Positions 1 to 6,132 of a stretch of DNA of 6,132 bases are shown piece after piece. The stretch is taken from the NCBI GenBank assembly GCA_023301015.1, contig JALZVI010000299.1, positions 1-6,132 on the forward strand, given 5' to 3'. The first letter of the stretch is position 1, and each line of letters starts with the position of its first letter. The notes below the pieces were generated by a model, which worked only from the letters and a program-made list of their open reading frames with translations, was not told the DNA's origin and made no database searches. The position numbers and the translations under genes were made by a program. The stretch is from Rickettsiales bacterium (GTDB taxonomy: Bacteria; Pseudomonadota; Alphaproteobacteria; Rickettsiales; 21-14-0-20-44-7).

Positions 1-624
1 GGCACAACCATCACCTCCGTGTTTGAGCAGCTCTATGAGTTCCGCAAAACCAACACAAAAACTCCTGTGATTTTGATGGGGTATTTCAACCCAATTTTGC
101 ATTACGGCTTGGAAGAATTTTGCCACGATGCGGAGCTTGCAGGCGCTGATGGGATGATTATAGTCGATCTTCCGCCAGAAGAAAGTGCAGAGATCGAACC
201 ATTTGCAGAAGCTAAAAACCTGCATTTAATACGCCTAATAACCCCAGCCACTAATGACGAGCGCTTGGACTATGTTCTGGAGAAAGCATCTGGCTTTGTT
301 TACTTCGTCTCCATGACAGGCACAACCGGCACAAAATCGGTGAACCCAAGCACAGTGGTTCCTCACATCACAAAATTGCGCAAATATACAGACCTGCCAA
401 TTGCAGTTGGCTTTGGCATCAAAACTCCTGCGCATGCAGAAGAAATTGGCAAGTTTGCAGACGCGGTGATTGTTGGATCGGCCATTGTAGAGTTGGTAGA
501 AAAAAGCACAGATGGATTCAACACAATGGATCGCAATAGCATGAAGCATAAAATTTCGGCAGATATGTTTGAATTTGTTGCTTCAATCTCAAAAAAACTT
601 AAAGTCGTGAATAAGCTAATATAG
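1..624 (+). CDS. trpA: Tryptophan synthase alpha subunit (5' end missing)
   Basis: The alpha subunit cleaves indole-3-glycerol phosphate to indole and glyceraldehyde-3-phosphate, and passes indole to TrpB in the cytoplasmic alpha2beta2 complex. The frame is open from base 1 and gives 207 residues. The family is about 268 long, so roughly 60 N-terminal residues lie outside the window, including the expected catalytic Glu and Asp (Glu49 and Asp60 in enteric TrpA). Visible TIM-barrel landmarks in family order are MGYFNPILHYG (residues 26-36), VDLPPEES (55-62), the phosphate-loop segment SMTGTTG, then PIAVGFGIKTP and VIVGSAIVE, both of which contact substrate phosphate in the family. A GTG at 19 is internal and not the real start. 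No terminator follows. The next gene begins 9 nt after the TAG, so cotranscription is likely. The product is recognised with high certainty; only the left end is incomplete. Confidence 0.96.
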   Translation, partial: GTTITSVFEQLYEFRKTNTKTPVILMGYFNPILHYGLEEFCHDAELAGADGMIIVDLPPEESAEIEPFAEAKNLHLIRLITPATNDERLDYVLEKASGFVYFVSMTGTTGTKSVNPSTVVPHITKLRKYTDLPIAVGFGIKTPAHAEEIGKFADAVIVGSAIVELVEKSTDGFNTMDRNSMKHKISADMFEFVASISKKLKVVNKLI

Positions 625-633
625 GACAGGAAA

Positions 634-1278
634 ATGGCGAAGAAAGACGAAAAACCACAAGAGCAAGATGATTCAGTTTTGCTGGAAGTGCGCGAGCAAA
701 TGGCAGAAGAACGCACCCAACGTTTGCTGAAGAAATACGGCCCTTTCTTGGGCTATTGCGCAATCGGAATCGTGCTCCTTTTTGGCGGCTACGAAGCTTG
801 GAAAAACTACGACACAGATAAGCGCCAAGTAATGGGCGACAAATTCTTGGAAGCGTCAGAAAACCCAGAAGGAGTTGAATTAAGCAACTTTGAAGGCCAG
901 CACGGATTCACACAGTTAGCAAAGATGGCGCGCGCAAACAAGATGGCAGAAAATGATGACAAAGCTGGAGCAATTGCTGAGTATGAAAGCGTTTGGAAAA
1001 ACACAAAGAACGACGCAGCAATTCGCAAAACTGCAAAAATTAGAGCAGCAATTTTGATGATTAATGCTGACAATGCAGAGACGCCAAAGTGGCTGAACAG
1101 CGATGACGACATAATTTTTAACTCACAATTTAACGAGCTTGCGGCGATTCATTCTTTGCAAACTGGGAATTTGGAAAAAGCCGAAAAAGCTTTGAATAAG
1201 CTGAATGAAAGCGAGCAGATAACAGCTAATGTAAAAAATAGGGTTGATGTATATTTATCAGAAATCGAAGCTAATTAG
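634..1278 (+). CDS. YfgM-like membrane-anchored TPR-type protein (SecYEG ancillary/periplasmic chaperone family)
   Basis: This 214-residue protein has a charged cytoplasmic N-terminus (residues 1-36, rich in K, E, Q and R), one membrane segment at about 38-53 (FLGYCAIGIVLLFGGY), and a long helical, Ala/Lys/Glu-rich C-terminal domain predicted to be periplasmic. That layout matches the YfgM/TPR_21 family. E. coli YfgM associates with SecYEG and periplasmic chaperones. Helical pairs such as AIAEYESVWKNTKNDAAIRKTAKIRA are consistent with divergent TPR repeats. The ATG at 634 is preceded by AGGACAGGA with good spacing. The gene starts 9 nt after trpA and overlaps bamB by 32 nt. The yfgM-bamB order is also seen in E. 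coli (hisS-yfgM-bamB-der) and strengthens the call. Family assignment rests on architecture and neighbourhood more than on sharp motifs, so the molecular role is inferred. Confidence 0.8.
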   Translation: MAKKDEKPQEQDDSVLLEVREQMAEERTQRLLKKYGPFLGYCAIGIVLLFGGYEAWKNYDTDKRQVMGDKFLEASENPEGVELSNFEGQHGFTQLAKMARANKMAENDDKAGAIAEYESVWKNTKNDAAIRKTAKIRAAILMINADNAETPKWLNSDDDIIFNSQFNELAAIHSLQTGNLEKAEKALNKLNESEQITANVKNRVDVYLSEIEAN

Positions 1279-2566
1279 CGCGCTTGGCTTAAGCCTTGTT
1301 TTGAGCGCATGCGCAGTGCCAGACTGGCTTGGCGCAGGAGAATCTGAACCTCGCCTACCAGGTGAGCGCTATGAAGTGATGTCAATTTCTTCCGACCTGA
1401 GAATTGACGAGTCGATGCAGTCTGACAATATCGTTATACCTCCTGCCGTTGCCTTGCATGAGAATAATCAGGGAAATACTGCGCTAGCAGGACAGCTGCA
1501 GAAGCAAAAAACCATTGATATCGGAGAGTCTGCAGACGATTTCTTCAGAATTACCGCCACACCGATTTTCGCTGAGGATATGATTTTTGTTGCCGACGGA
1601 AAGAACAAAGTTTCTGCCTTCAACACCAATTTACAGAAAATATGGGACAGAAAGGTTACTGGCCAGAATGGCGTTGAAGATAATATACCAGCTGGAATAG
1701 TATATAAAAAAGGCAAAATTTTTATTAGCACAGGCTCAGGAACTATCGCAGCGCTCGACGCCAAGAACGGCGGAATTATTTGGGAAAAACACCTGGAATC
1801 TGCAGTGCGCAACGCCCCTTCCGTAGATTCACTGGAGAGCTCAGATAAGATTTTTGTGGCAACTGCTGAGAATAAAACCTTTGCTCTTTCTGCGAGCACT
1901 GGAAAAATTATTTGGCGCCACAGCGGGATAGAAGAGCGCACAAGGAAATTTGCATCCGTATCACCAGTAGCGAAAAACAACGTTGTTGCCAGTGCCTATG
2001 CATCGGGCGAGATTTTTGGCATTAGCGCAATTCAGGGCCGCGAAATCTGGAGCGAACTAGTATCAATTGGACAATCGCAAACAAAAGCAGCATCTGGCCT
2101 GAACGACATTTCAACCAAGCCGCTGGTTGTTGATGGAATAATTTATGCCACAAGCGCAGGTGGGAAATTGGTGGCCCTCAATTTCAATAACGGCTCAAGA
2201 ATTTGGGAGCGCTCAGTATCAGGAGTTGCGACGCCTTGGGTTGCAGATCGCTATTTATTCATCATCAACGAAGATGAAGAGATGATTGCTCTAAACCGCT
2301 TTGATGGCAGAGTAAAATGGGTTAAGCTACTGCGCAACGACGAACAGAAAGAAGACAGAAAACGTGTAAAATGGCAGGGCCCAATTTTGGCTGGCGGAAA
2401 CTTGATCGCGCATAATAATGATGGGCAAATGGTTATTATTGAACCTAATGAGGGCAACACTGTTCTCCGTAAAGAAATCCCGGATGATGTGTACACACCT
2501 GCGAAGGTGATTGCTGGCAAGATATATATGCTAAGCAATGACGCACAGCTGATTGAGCTTCACTAA
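1247..2566 (+). CDS. bamB: Outer-membrane assembly lipoprotein BamB (PQQ-type beta-propeller)
   Basis: BamB is the beta-propeller lipoprotein of the BAM complex, which inserts beta-barrel proteins into the outer membrane. From the ATG at 1247 the product has 439 residues. It begins with a short basic segment, a hydrophobic stretch (about 9-19) and a lipobox L19-S20-A21-C22. Residue 23 is Ala rather than Asp, which fits outer-membrane sorting. A linker follows to about residue 95, then repeated propeller blades ending in the typical 'ALD..NG.I.W' pattern; blade tryptophans are at 133, 179, 223, 268, 320 and 358. An in-frame TTG at 1244 would add one residue, and I prefer the adjacent ATG. The start lies inside the yfgM-like gene (32-nt overlap, different frame), and the upstream AGGG at 1240-1243 is close to the ATG, so translational coupling is likely. 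The der/engA gene that follows bamB in many proteobacteria is not here. Confidence 0.92.
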   Translation: MYIYQKSKLISALGLSLVLSACAVPDWLGAGESEPRLPGERYEVMSISSDLRIDESMQSDNIVIPPAVALHENNQGNTALAGQLQKQKTIDIGESADDFFRITATPIFAEDMIFVADGKNKVSAFNTNLQKIWDRKVTGQNGVEDNIPAGIVYKKGKIFISTGSGTIAALDAKNGGIIWEKHLESAVRNAPSVDSLESSDKIFVATAENKTFALSASTGKIIWRHSGIEERTRKFASVSPVAKNNVVASAYASGEIFGISAIQGREIWSELVSIGQSQTKAASGLNDISTKPLVVDGIIYATSAGGKLVALNFNNGSRIWERSVSGVATPWVADRYLFIINEDEEMIALNRFDGRVKWVKLLRNDEQKEDRKRVKWQGPILAGGNLIAHNNDGQMVIIEPNEGNTVLRKEIPDDVYTPAKVIAGKIYMLSNDAQLIELH

Positions 2567-2580
2567 TATATATAGCGGGC

Positions 2581-2614
2581 AAAAAAAATGCACCCCGACC
2601 TGAATCGGGATGCA
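2581..2614 (-). terminator. Rho-independent terminator of ilvC
   Basis: Read on the minus strand, a 10-bp stem (arms 2605-2614 and 2589-2598, loop 2599-2604) is followed directly by eight T residues (A-tract 2581-2588 on the plus strand), 23 nt after the ilvC stop codon. All ten positions pair in minus-strand RNA, one as a U-G wobble. In plus-strand RNA the same position is a C/A mismatch and only TAATAATTAG follows, so the signal is built mainly for ilvC. It may weakly stop readthrough from bamB, whose stop codon is 22 nt from the other side of the hairpin. Confidence 0.88.
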
Positions 2615-2636
2615 TAATAATTAGTCGATTTTAAAA

Positions 2637-3674
<1,038 letters not shown>

Positions 3675-3752
3675 TTAGTGTATGAATTTCTAAGCCGCCT
3701 TTTTAGCGGGTTTGCTCATATAAATCAAGGATCATTTGCAATTAAAAACTGC

Positions 3753-3781
3753 TTGACAGATTCCGACATTGCAGCGATATT
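3753..3781 (+). promoter_or_regulatory. Predicted housekeeping-sigma promoter of the FTR1 gene
   Basis: A perfect TTGACA -35 box (3753-3758) is followed after 17 nt by GATATT (3776-3781), which matches TATAAT at four of six positions. The expected start point, about 3788, falls inside the Fur-like palindrome just downstream, and the ATG is at 3840. The position between two divergent genes and the pairing with an operator support the call; it has not been tested experimentally. Confidence 0.65.
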
Positions 3782-3784
3782 AAC

Positions 3785-3803
3785 AATGAGAACTATTCTC
3801 ATT
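3785..3803. promoter_or_regulatory. Fur-type iron box (19-bp perfect inverted repeat)
   Basis: AATGAGAA and its exact reverse complement TTCTCATT are separated by CTA. The core, TGAGAAC-T-ATTCTCA, fits the classical 7-1-7 Fur-box symmetry (TGATAATnATTATCA type) with the common TGAGAA variant; one of the seven outer pairs differs. It begins 3 nt downstream of the proposed -10 box and covers the expected transcription start of the FTR1 permease gene, a position suited to repression when iron is plentiful. Both the site and the gene concern iron, which supports the reading. Another Fur-family regulator such as Mur or Irr could bind instead, but the motif is closest to classical Fur. Confidence 0.82.
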
Positions 3804-3839
3804 TGCACATAACTTGCATATACACAGGAAGAAATTGAC

Positions 3840-4622
3840 ATGCTAGAAACATTTATCATCACATTGCGCGAAGGCGTTGAAGCCTTTTTAATCGTTGCAG
3901 TTGTTATGGCCTATCTGGCTAAAACAGGTCGTCGCGAGCTGTTCGCTCCTGTATATTGGGCAATTGGCGCATCAATCTTCGCTAGCTTGGGCGTGGCATA
4001 TGCAGTGAAGAACCTTATAAATTCAGAACTAGCCGAGGGCTTGATGGCTCTAGTGGCTGGAGTGTTGGTATTCACCATGGCTATCCACATGATTAAGGCT
4101 GGCAAGAAAATGAAAAAGATGATTGCTGACAAATTGGAATTCAACGCACAAAAAGCTGGCAAAGCCGCTGCGCTCGGGATTTTTGCGTTCGTAACATTGA
4201 TGATAACCCGCGAAGGCATGGAAATTGCGATCCTCTTGCAGGCATTGTCATTGCAAACAGGCGCAGAAGAAATGATAATTGGAGCTATAGCAGGAGTTGT
4301 TGGTTCAATCATAGTTTCAATCGCATGGATGAAATATAGCCACCTAATCAACCTAGGGCGCTTCTTGCAAGTAACCGCAATTTTCCTAGCCCTATTCGCA
4401 GTTCACCTATTCCTATACGGAATTCACGAGCTAACAGAATCATTCGCACTGCCATTTAGCTATGAGACAAATCACTATCTACATGAAGCGACTGAAATTT
4501 TGGATCACGACCAACCACTCGGAATGGCAATTGGGTATTCTGTGATTGTGCTGCCGCTAGTTTGGCTGGCCTACACAATTTTCAACGACAAGATCAACAA
4601 GCTGCCAAAAAGTAGTATTTGA
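3840..4622 (+). CDS. FTR1/EfeU-family high-affinity iron permease
   Basis: This is a 260-residue polytopic inner-membrane protein of the oxidase-dependent iron transporter (FTR1/EfeU) family, which moves iron across the membrane. Both diagnostic REGxE motifs are present: R10-E11-G12-V13-E14 in the first membrane helix and R124-E125-G126-M127-E128 in the fourth. About seven membrane segments can be seen (roughly 4-26, 38-56, 66-84, 109-131, 144-163, 174-194, 226-248), with the family motif GIHELTE (194-200) after the sixth. The loop before the last helix is unusually rich in possible metal ligands (E209, H212, H215, E216, E219, D222, H223, D224). AGGAAG is 8 nt upstream of the ATG. The gene looks monocistronic; no efeO, efeB, multicopper oxidase or periplasmic iron-binding partner is present. 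The upstream Fur-like box indicates iron-repressed expression. The family is certain, but the iron species transported is not. Confidence 0.94.
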   Translation: MLETFIITLREGVEAFLIVAVVMAYLAKTGRRELFAPVYWAIGASIFASLGVAYAVKNLINSELAEGLMALVAGVLVFTMAIHMIKAGKKMKKMIADKLEFNAQKAGKAAALGIFAFVTLMITREGMEIAILLQALSLQTGAEEMIIGAIAGVVGSIIVSIAWMKYSHLINLGRFLQVTAIFLALFAVHLFLYGIHELTESFALPFSYETNHYLHEATEILDHDQPLGMAIGYSVIVLPLVWLAYTIFNDKINKLPKSSI

Positions 4623-4629
4623 TTGTTTT

Positions 4630-4660
4630 CCCGCTGGCGCGCTGCGCGCTTGCAGACTGA
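4630..4660 (+). repeat. Left terminal inverted repeat of the palindromic element
   Basis: The arm reads CCCGCTGGC, then an 11-nt hairpin GCGC-TGC-GCGC (4639-4649), then TTGCAGACTGA. It matches the reverse complement of 4805-4835 at all outer and inner positions. The differences fall only in the hairpin's inner stem pairs and loop. Confidence 0.88.
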
Positions 4661-4726
4661 AACGCGCTCAGGGCTGCTGGTTCGGAACTAATATGCAAAC
4701 GATCACGAGGCATCGCCGAAGGGCAA

Positions 4727-4756
4727 GGCCATTGAGGCCGGTCGGCCTCAGCGGCC
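4727..4756. repeat. Central hairpin of the palindromic element
   Basis: TGAGGCCG (4733-4740) and CGGCCTCA (4743-4750) are exact reverse complements around GT. The stem continues outward through one G-T wobble and one A/C mismatch to GGCC (4727-4730) paired with GGCC (4753-4756). The heptamer GCCGAAG lies on each side (4715-4721 and 4754-4760) as a direct repeat. No T-run follows on either strand, so it is not a canonical terminator. Confidence 0.85.
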
Positions 4757-4804
4757 GAAGAGAGTCATTAAAAAACTACAGCCATGAGCGCACGAAGTGC
4801 TTCC

Positions 4805-4835
4805 TCAGTCTGCAAGCCCATAGGGCGCCAGCGGG
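4805..4835 (-). repeat. Right terminal inverted repeat of the palindromic element
   Basis: On the minus strand this arm reads CCCGCTGGC, hairpin GCCC-TAT-GGGC, TTGCAGACTGA. It is the same organisation as the left arm, with two compensating pair changes in the hairpin stem. Just inside it, and absent from the left arm, lies one more 11-nt hairpin, GCAC-GAA-GTGC (4790-4800). Confidence 0.88.
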
Positions 4836-4842
4836 GAGGAAA

Positions 4843-5316
4843 TTAAAAATTACTATGGTTCGCATGGCAGATCGCAATCGCCAACGCGTCTGCTGCATCT
4901 TCTGAATTCACTACCGACGCTGGCAACAACATCTTCACCATCGCACCCATCTGCGCCTTGTCCGCAGCACCATGACCAGTTACAGTTTTTTTCACCAGCC
5001 GCGCAGCATATTCACTCAAACCAAGCCCCTCGCCTGCAACACCGGCAATTAGCGCACCACGAGCCTGCCCAAGCTTGAGGGTTGATTGCCCATTATTATT
5101 GACGAAGCTCTCCTCAATCGCCACCTCGTCGGGGTCATATTCACGGATAATATCTTTGATGGAAGCCGCAAGCAGCCCCAGACGCTCACAGATCGGCGCT
5201 TTGGCCTTAGTCTTAATCTCTCCACAGGCGATGAATTTATATGAGCTACCACTAACCTCAATCACTCCCCAACCGGCCTGAACCAGTGCGGGATCTATGC
5301 CCAGTATACGTTTCAC
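4843..5316 (-). CDS. ruvC: Holliday junction resolvase RuvC
   Basis: RuvC is the dimeric Mg2+-dependent endonuclease that cuts Holliday junctions made in recombination and fork repair, working with RuvAB. The 157-residue product has the RNase H-like active site: D8 in GIDPALVQAGWGVI, E68 in AIEESFV, and D140 and D143 in SEDAADALAIAI. They correspond to D7, E66, D138 and D141 of the E. coli enzyme. LKLGQARG (80-87) and the GHGAADKAQMG segment (114-124) are also typical. The protein is somewhat shorter than E. coli RuvC (173), with a brief C-terminal tail. The start is GTG, supported by AGGGAG 8 nt upstream and by the conserved motif beginning at residue 3. ruvA and ruvB are not next to it; the gene is divergent from groES. 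Its composition is GC-richer (132/240 over four sampled lines) and uses more CTG, GAG and GCG codons than groES or FTR1. Confidence 0.96.
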   Translation of the reverse strand: MKRILGIDPALVQAGWGVIEVSGSSYKFIACGEIKTKAKAPICERLGLLAASIKDIIREYDPDEVAIEESFVNNNGQSTLKLGQARGALIAGVAGEGLGLSEYAARLVKKTVTGHGAADKAQMGAMVKMLLPASVVNSEDAADALAIAICHANHSNF

Positions 5317-5324
5317 TTACCCAA

Positions 5325-5330
5325 CTCCCT
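5325..5330 (-). promoter_or_regulatory. Ribosome binding site fixing the GTG start of ruvC
   Basis: AGGGAG on the minus strand stands 8 nt before the GTG at 5316. No ATG gives a full RuvC N-terminus, and the catalytic Asp lies at codon 8 from this GTG, so the site settles the start choice. Confidence 0.8.
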
Positions 5331-5360
5331 ATCTTTTATAGTTTAATTTAACATATAAGC

Positions 5361-5392
5361 CTTGAAATAGTAGTCTAAATACACTATCTGAG
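5361..5392 (+). promoter_or_regulatory. Predicted RpoH (sigma-32) heat-shock promoter of groESL
   Basis: CTTGAAA begins at 5361. Eighteen nt after its CTTG core comes ACTATCTGAG (5383-5392). This agrees at nine of ten positions, counting free ones, with the alphaproteobacterial heat-shock pattern CTTG-N17/18-CYTATNTNNG. The promoter lies about 50 nt upstream of the groES ATG, in the only intergenic gap before the operon. I see no CIRCE/HrcA operator here, so control by RpoH alone is the simplest reading. Confidence 0.78.
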
Positions 5393-5442
5393 TGGATACA
5401 AATTATTTGTAAATTTTCTAACTTAACTAATAGAGGAAAAAG

Positions 5443-5760
5443 ATGGCTGGATTAACACCATTATACGATCGCGTGGTTATTGAACGTGTTGAAGAAACAA
5501 AAACTGCTGGCGGAATTATTATTCCTGACTCAGCGAAAGAAAAGCCTGTGCAAGGAAAAGTGATTGCAGTTGGCGAGGGAAACTGGAACGAAGACGGCGA
5601 CGCTCGCCTTGAGCTAACTGTAAAAGTTGGCGACACAGTTTTGTTCACAAAATATGGCGGCGACGAGTTCAAAGATGGCGACAGGGAATTGGTGATTTTG
5701 AAAGAAGCACAAATCCTAGGAATCCTAGACAAAAAAGCTGCGAAGAAAAAAGCAGCATAA
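5443..5760 (+). CDS. groES: Co-chaperonin GroES
   Basis: GroES is the heptameric lid that closes the GroEL folding chamber in the cytoplasm. The 105-residue product opens with LTPLYDRVVIERVE, followed by the mobile loop ETKTAGGIIIP (18-28), whose I25-I27 triplet is the GroEL-binding edge. The roof hairpin region GEGNWNEDGDARLEL and the closing KYGGDEFKDGDRELVILKEAQILGIL follow. The family is usually 95-97 residues; the extra length is a C-terminal Lys/Ala tail, KKAAKKKAA. AGAGGA lies 5 nt before the ATG. groEL begins 23 nt after the stop codon, the standard operon order. Transcription probably starts from the heat-shock promoter at 5361-5392. Confidence 0.98.
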   Translation: MAGLTPLYDRVVIERVEETKTAGGIIIPDSAKEKPVQGKVIAVGEGNWNEDGDARLELTVKVGDTVLFTKYGGDEFKDGDRELVILKEAQILGILDKKAAKKKAA

Positions 5761-5765
5761 CTTAA

Positions 5766-6132
<367 letters not shown>

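Larger units (their letters stand above)
4630..4835. mobile_element. Unclassified GC-rich palindromic element (MITE/REP-like or structured RNA)
   Basis: This non-coding block of about 206 bp fills the gap between the stop codons of FTR1 and ruvC. It is 126/206 G+C (61%), against 25/60 in a sampled stretch of FTR1 (4381-4440). Its ends are 31-bp inverted repeats (4630-4660 and 4805-4835). A second inverted pair follows inward (4664-4676 and 4779-4791, 12 of 13 matching), and a strong hairpin sits near the centre (4727-4756). Nested inverted repeats with no transposase gene suit a miniature non-autonomous transposable element or a REP/BIME-type repeat. A folded RNA or a bidirectional transcription-end structure is the alternative. 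No target-site duplication is obvious. Both neighbouring stop codons are intact, lying 7 nt outside each end. A 70-codon reading frame at 4693-4905 crosses it but shows no protein-like features. Confidence 0.7.

Noticed and set aside
3692..3712. Small inverted repeat (CCGC/GCGG around a T-rich loop) in the ilvC leader as a possible attenuator or terminator.
   Set aside because: Only four contiguous pairs plus two beyond a mismatch, no T-run after the stem on the minus strand, and no leader peptide with branched-chain codons could be seen.
3803..3822. Near-identical direct repeats TTGCACATA and TTGCATATA 11 nt apart before the FTR1 gene.
   Set aside because: One helical turn of spacing is suggestive of a tandem binding site. 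The repeats are short and AT-rich, and I know of no regulator motif they fit, so I did not list them as an operator.
4623..4842. CRISPR array, tRNA or an intact insertion sequence in the FTR1-ruvC gap.
   Set aside because: There are no regularly spaced direct repeats, no tRNA-like cloverleaf that I can trace, and no transposase reading frame. The symmetry is inverted and nested instead.
4693..4905. A 70-codon plus-strand reading frame across the palindromic element and the end of ruvC.
   Set aside because: It runs through inverted repeats and then antisense to ruvC codons. It is Arg-rich with no domain or good ribosome site, so it is most likely a by-product of the repeat's GC-rich composition.
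5382..5394. CACT...AGTG inverted repeat near the groES promoter as a CIRCE element.
   Set aside because: Only four pairs with a 5-nt gap; CIRCE requires TTAGCACTC-N9-GAGTGCTAA, which is absent.
5317..5442. Minus-strand promoter for ruvC in the AT-rich gap (for example TTTAGA with a TATATG-like box).
   Set aside because: Several weak AT-rich matches exist and none stands out from the background, so no position can be supported.

Overview
The window looks like a chromosomal segment of an AT-leaning alphaproteobacterium. The evidence is the layout of the heat-shock promoter before groES (CTTG, 18-nt gap, aCTATcTgaG, close to the alphaproteobacterial RpoH consensus), a YfgM-like/BamB gene pair, a short class I ketol-acid reductoisomerase, and FTR1 behind a classical Fur-type palindrome. 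I cannot name the genus. Almost all of it is housekeeping sequence, and I see no unknown multigene system. The one part that standard gene families do not explain is a GC-rich, highly palindromic, non-coding element of about 206 bp between two convergent genes.

Layout. Bases 1-2566 (+) form a tight run: the 3' part of trpA, a YfgM-like membrane-anchored TPR-type protein 9 nt later, and the BamB lipoprotein gene, which overlaps its neighbour by 32 nt. Convergent to it is ilvC (3656-2637, -), with a hairpin-plus-T-tract terminator at 2581-2614 between the two stop codons. ilvC diverges from an FTR1-family iron permease gene (3840-4622, +). That gene has a recognisable -35/-10 promoter and a 19-bp perfect inverted repeat (3785-3803) that reads as a Fur box over the expected transcription start. 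FTR1 is convergent with ruvC (5316-4843, -, GTG start). The 220 bp between their stop codons is filled by the palindromic element (4630-4835; 126 of 206 bases G or C), with 31-bp terminal inverted repeats and a strong central hairpin. ruvC diverges from groES-groEL (5443 onward, +); groEL runs off the right edge.

How the parts work together. The genes belong to separate cell functions: amino-acid synthesis (trpA, ilvC), envelope biogenesis (YfgM-like and BamB), iron uptake (FTR1), recombination (ruvC) and protein folding (groES-groEL). Regulation can be read in two places: iron repression of FTR1 and heat-shock control of groESL. The palindromic element resembles a MITE/REP-type non-autonomous repeat or a structured RNA. 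Its two ends carry the same small hairpin with compensating stem changes, which suggests that the fold is maintained. Whether it is dispersed in the genome cannot be decided from this window.
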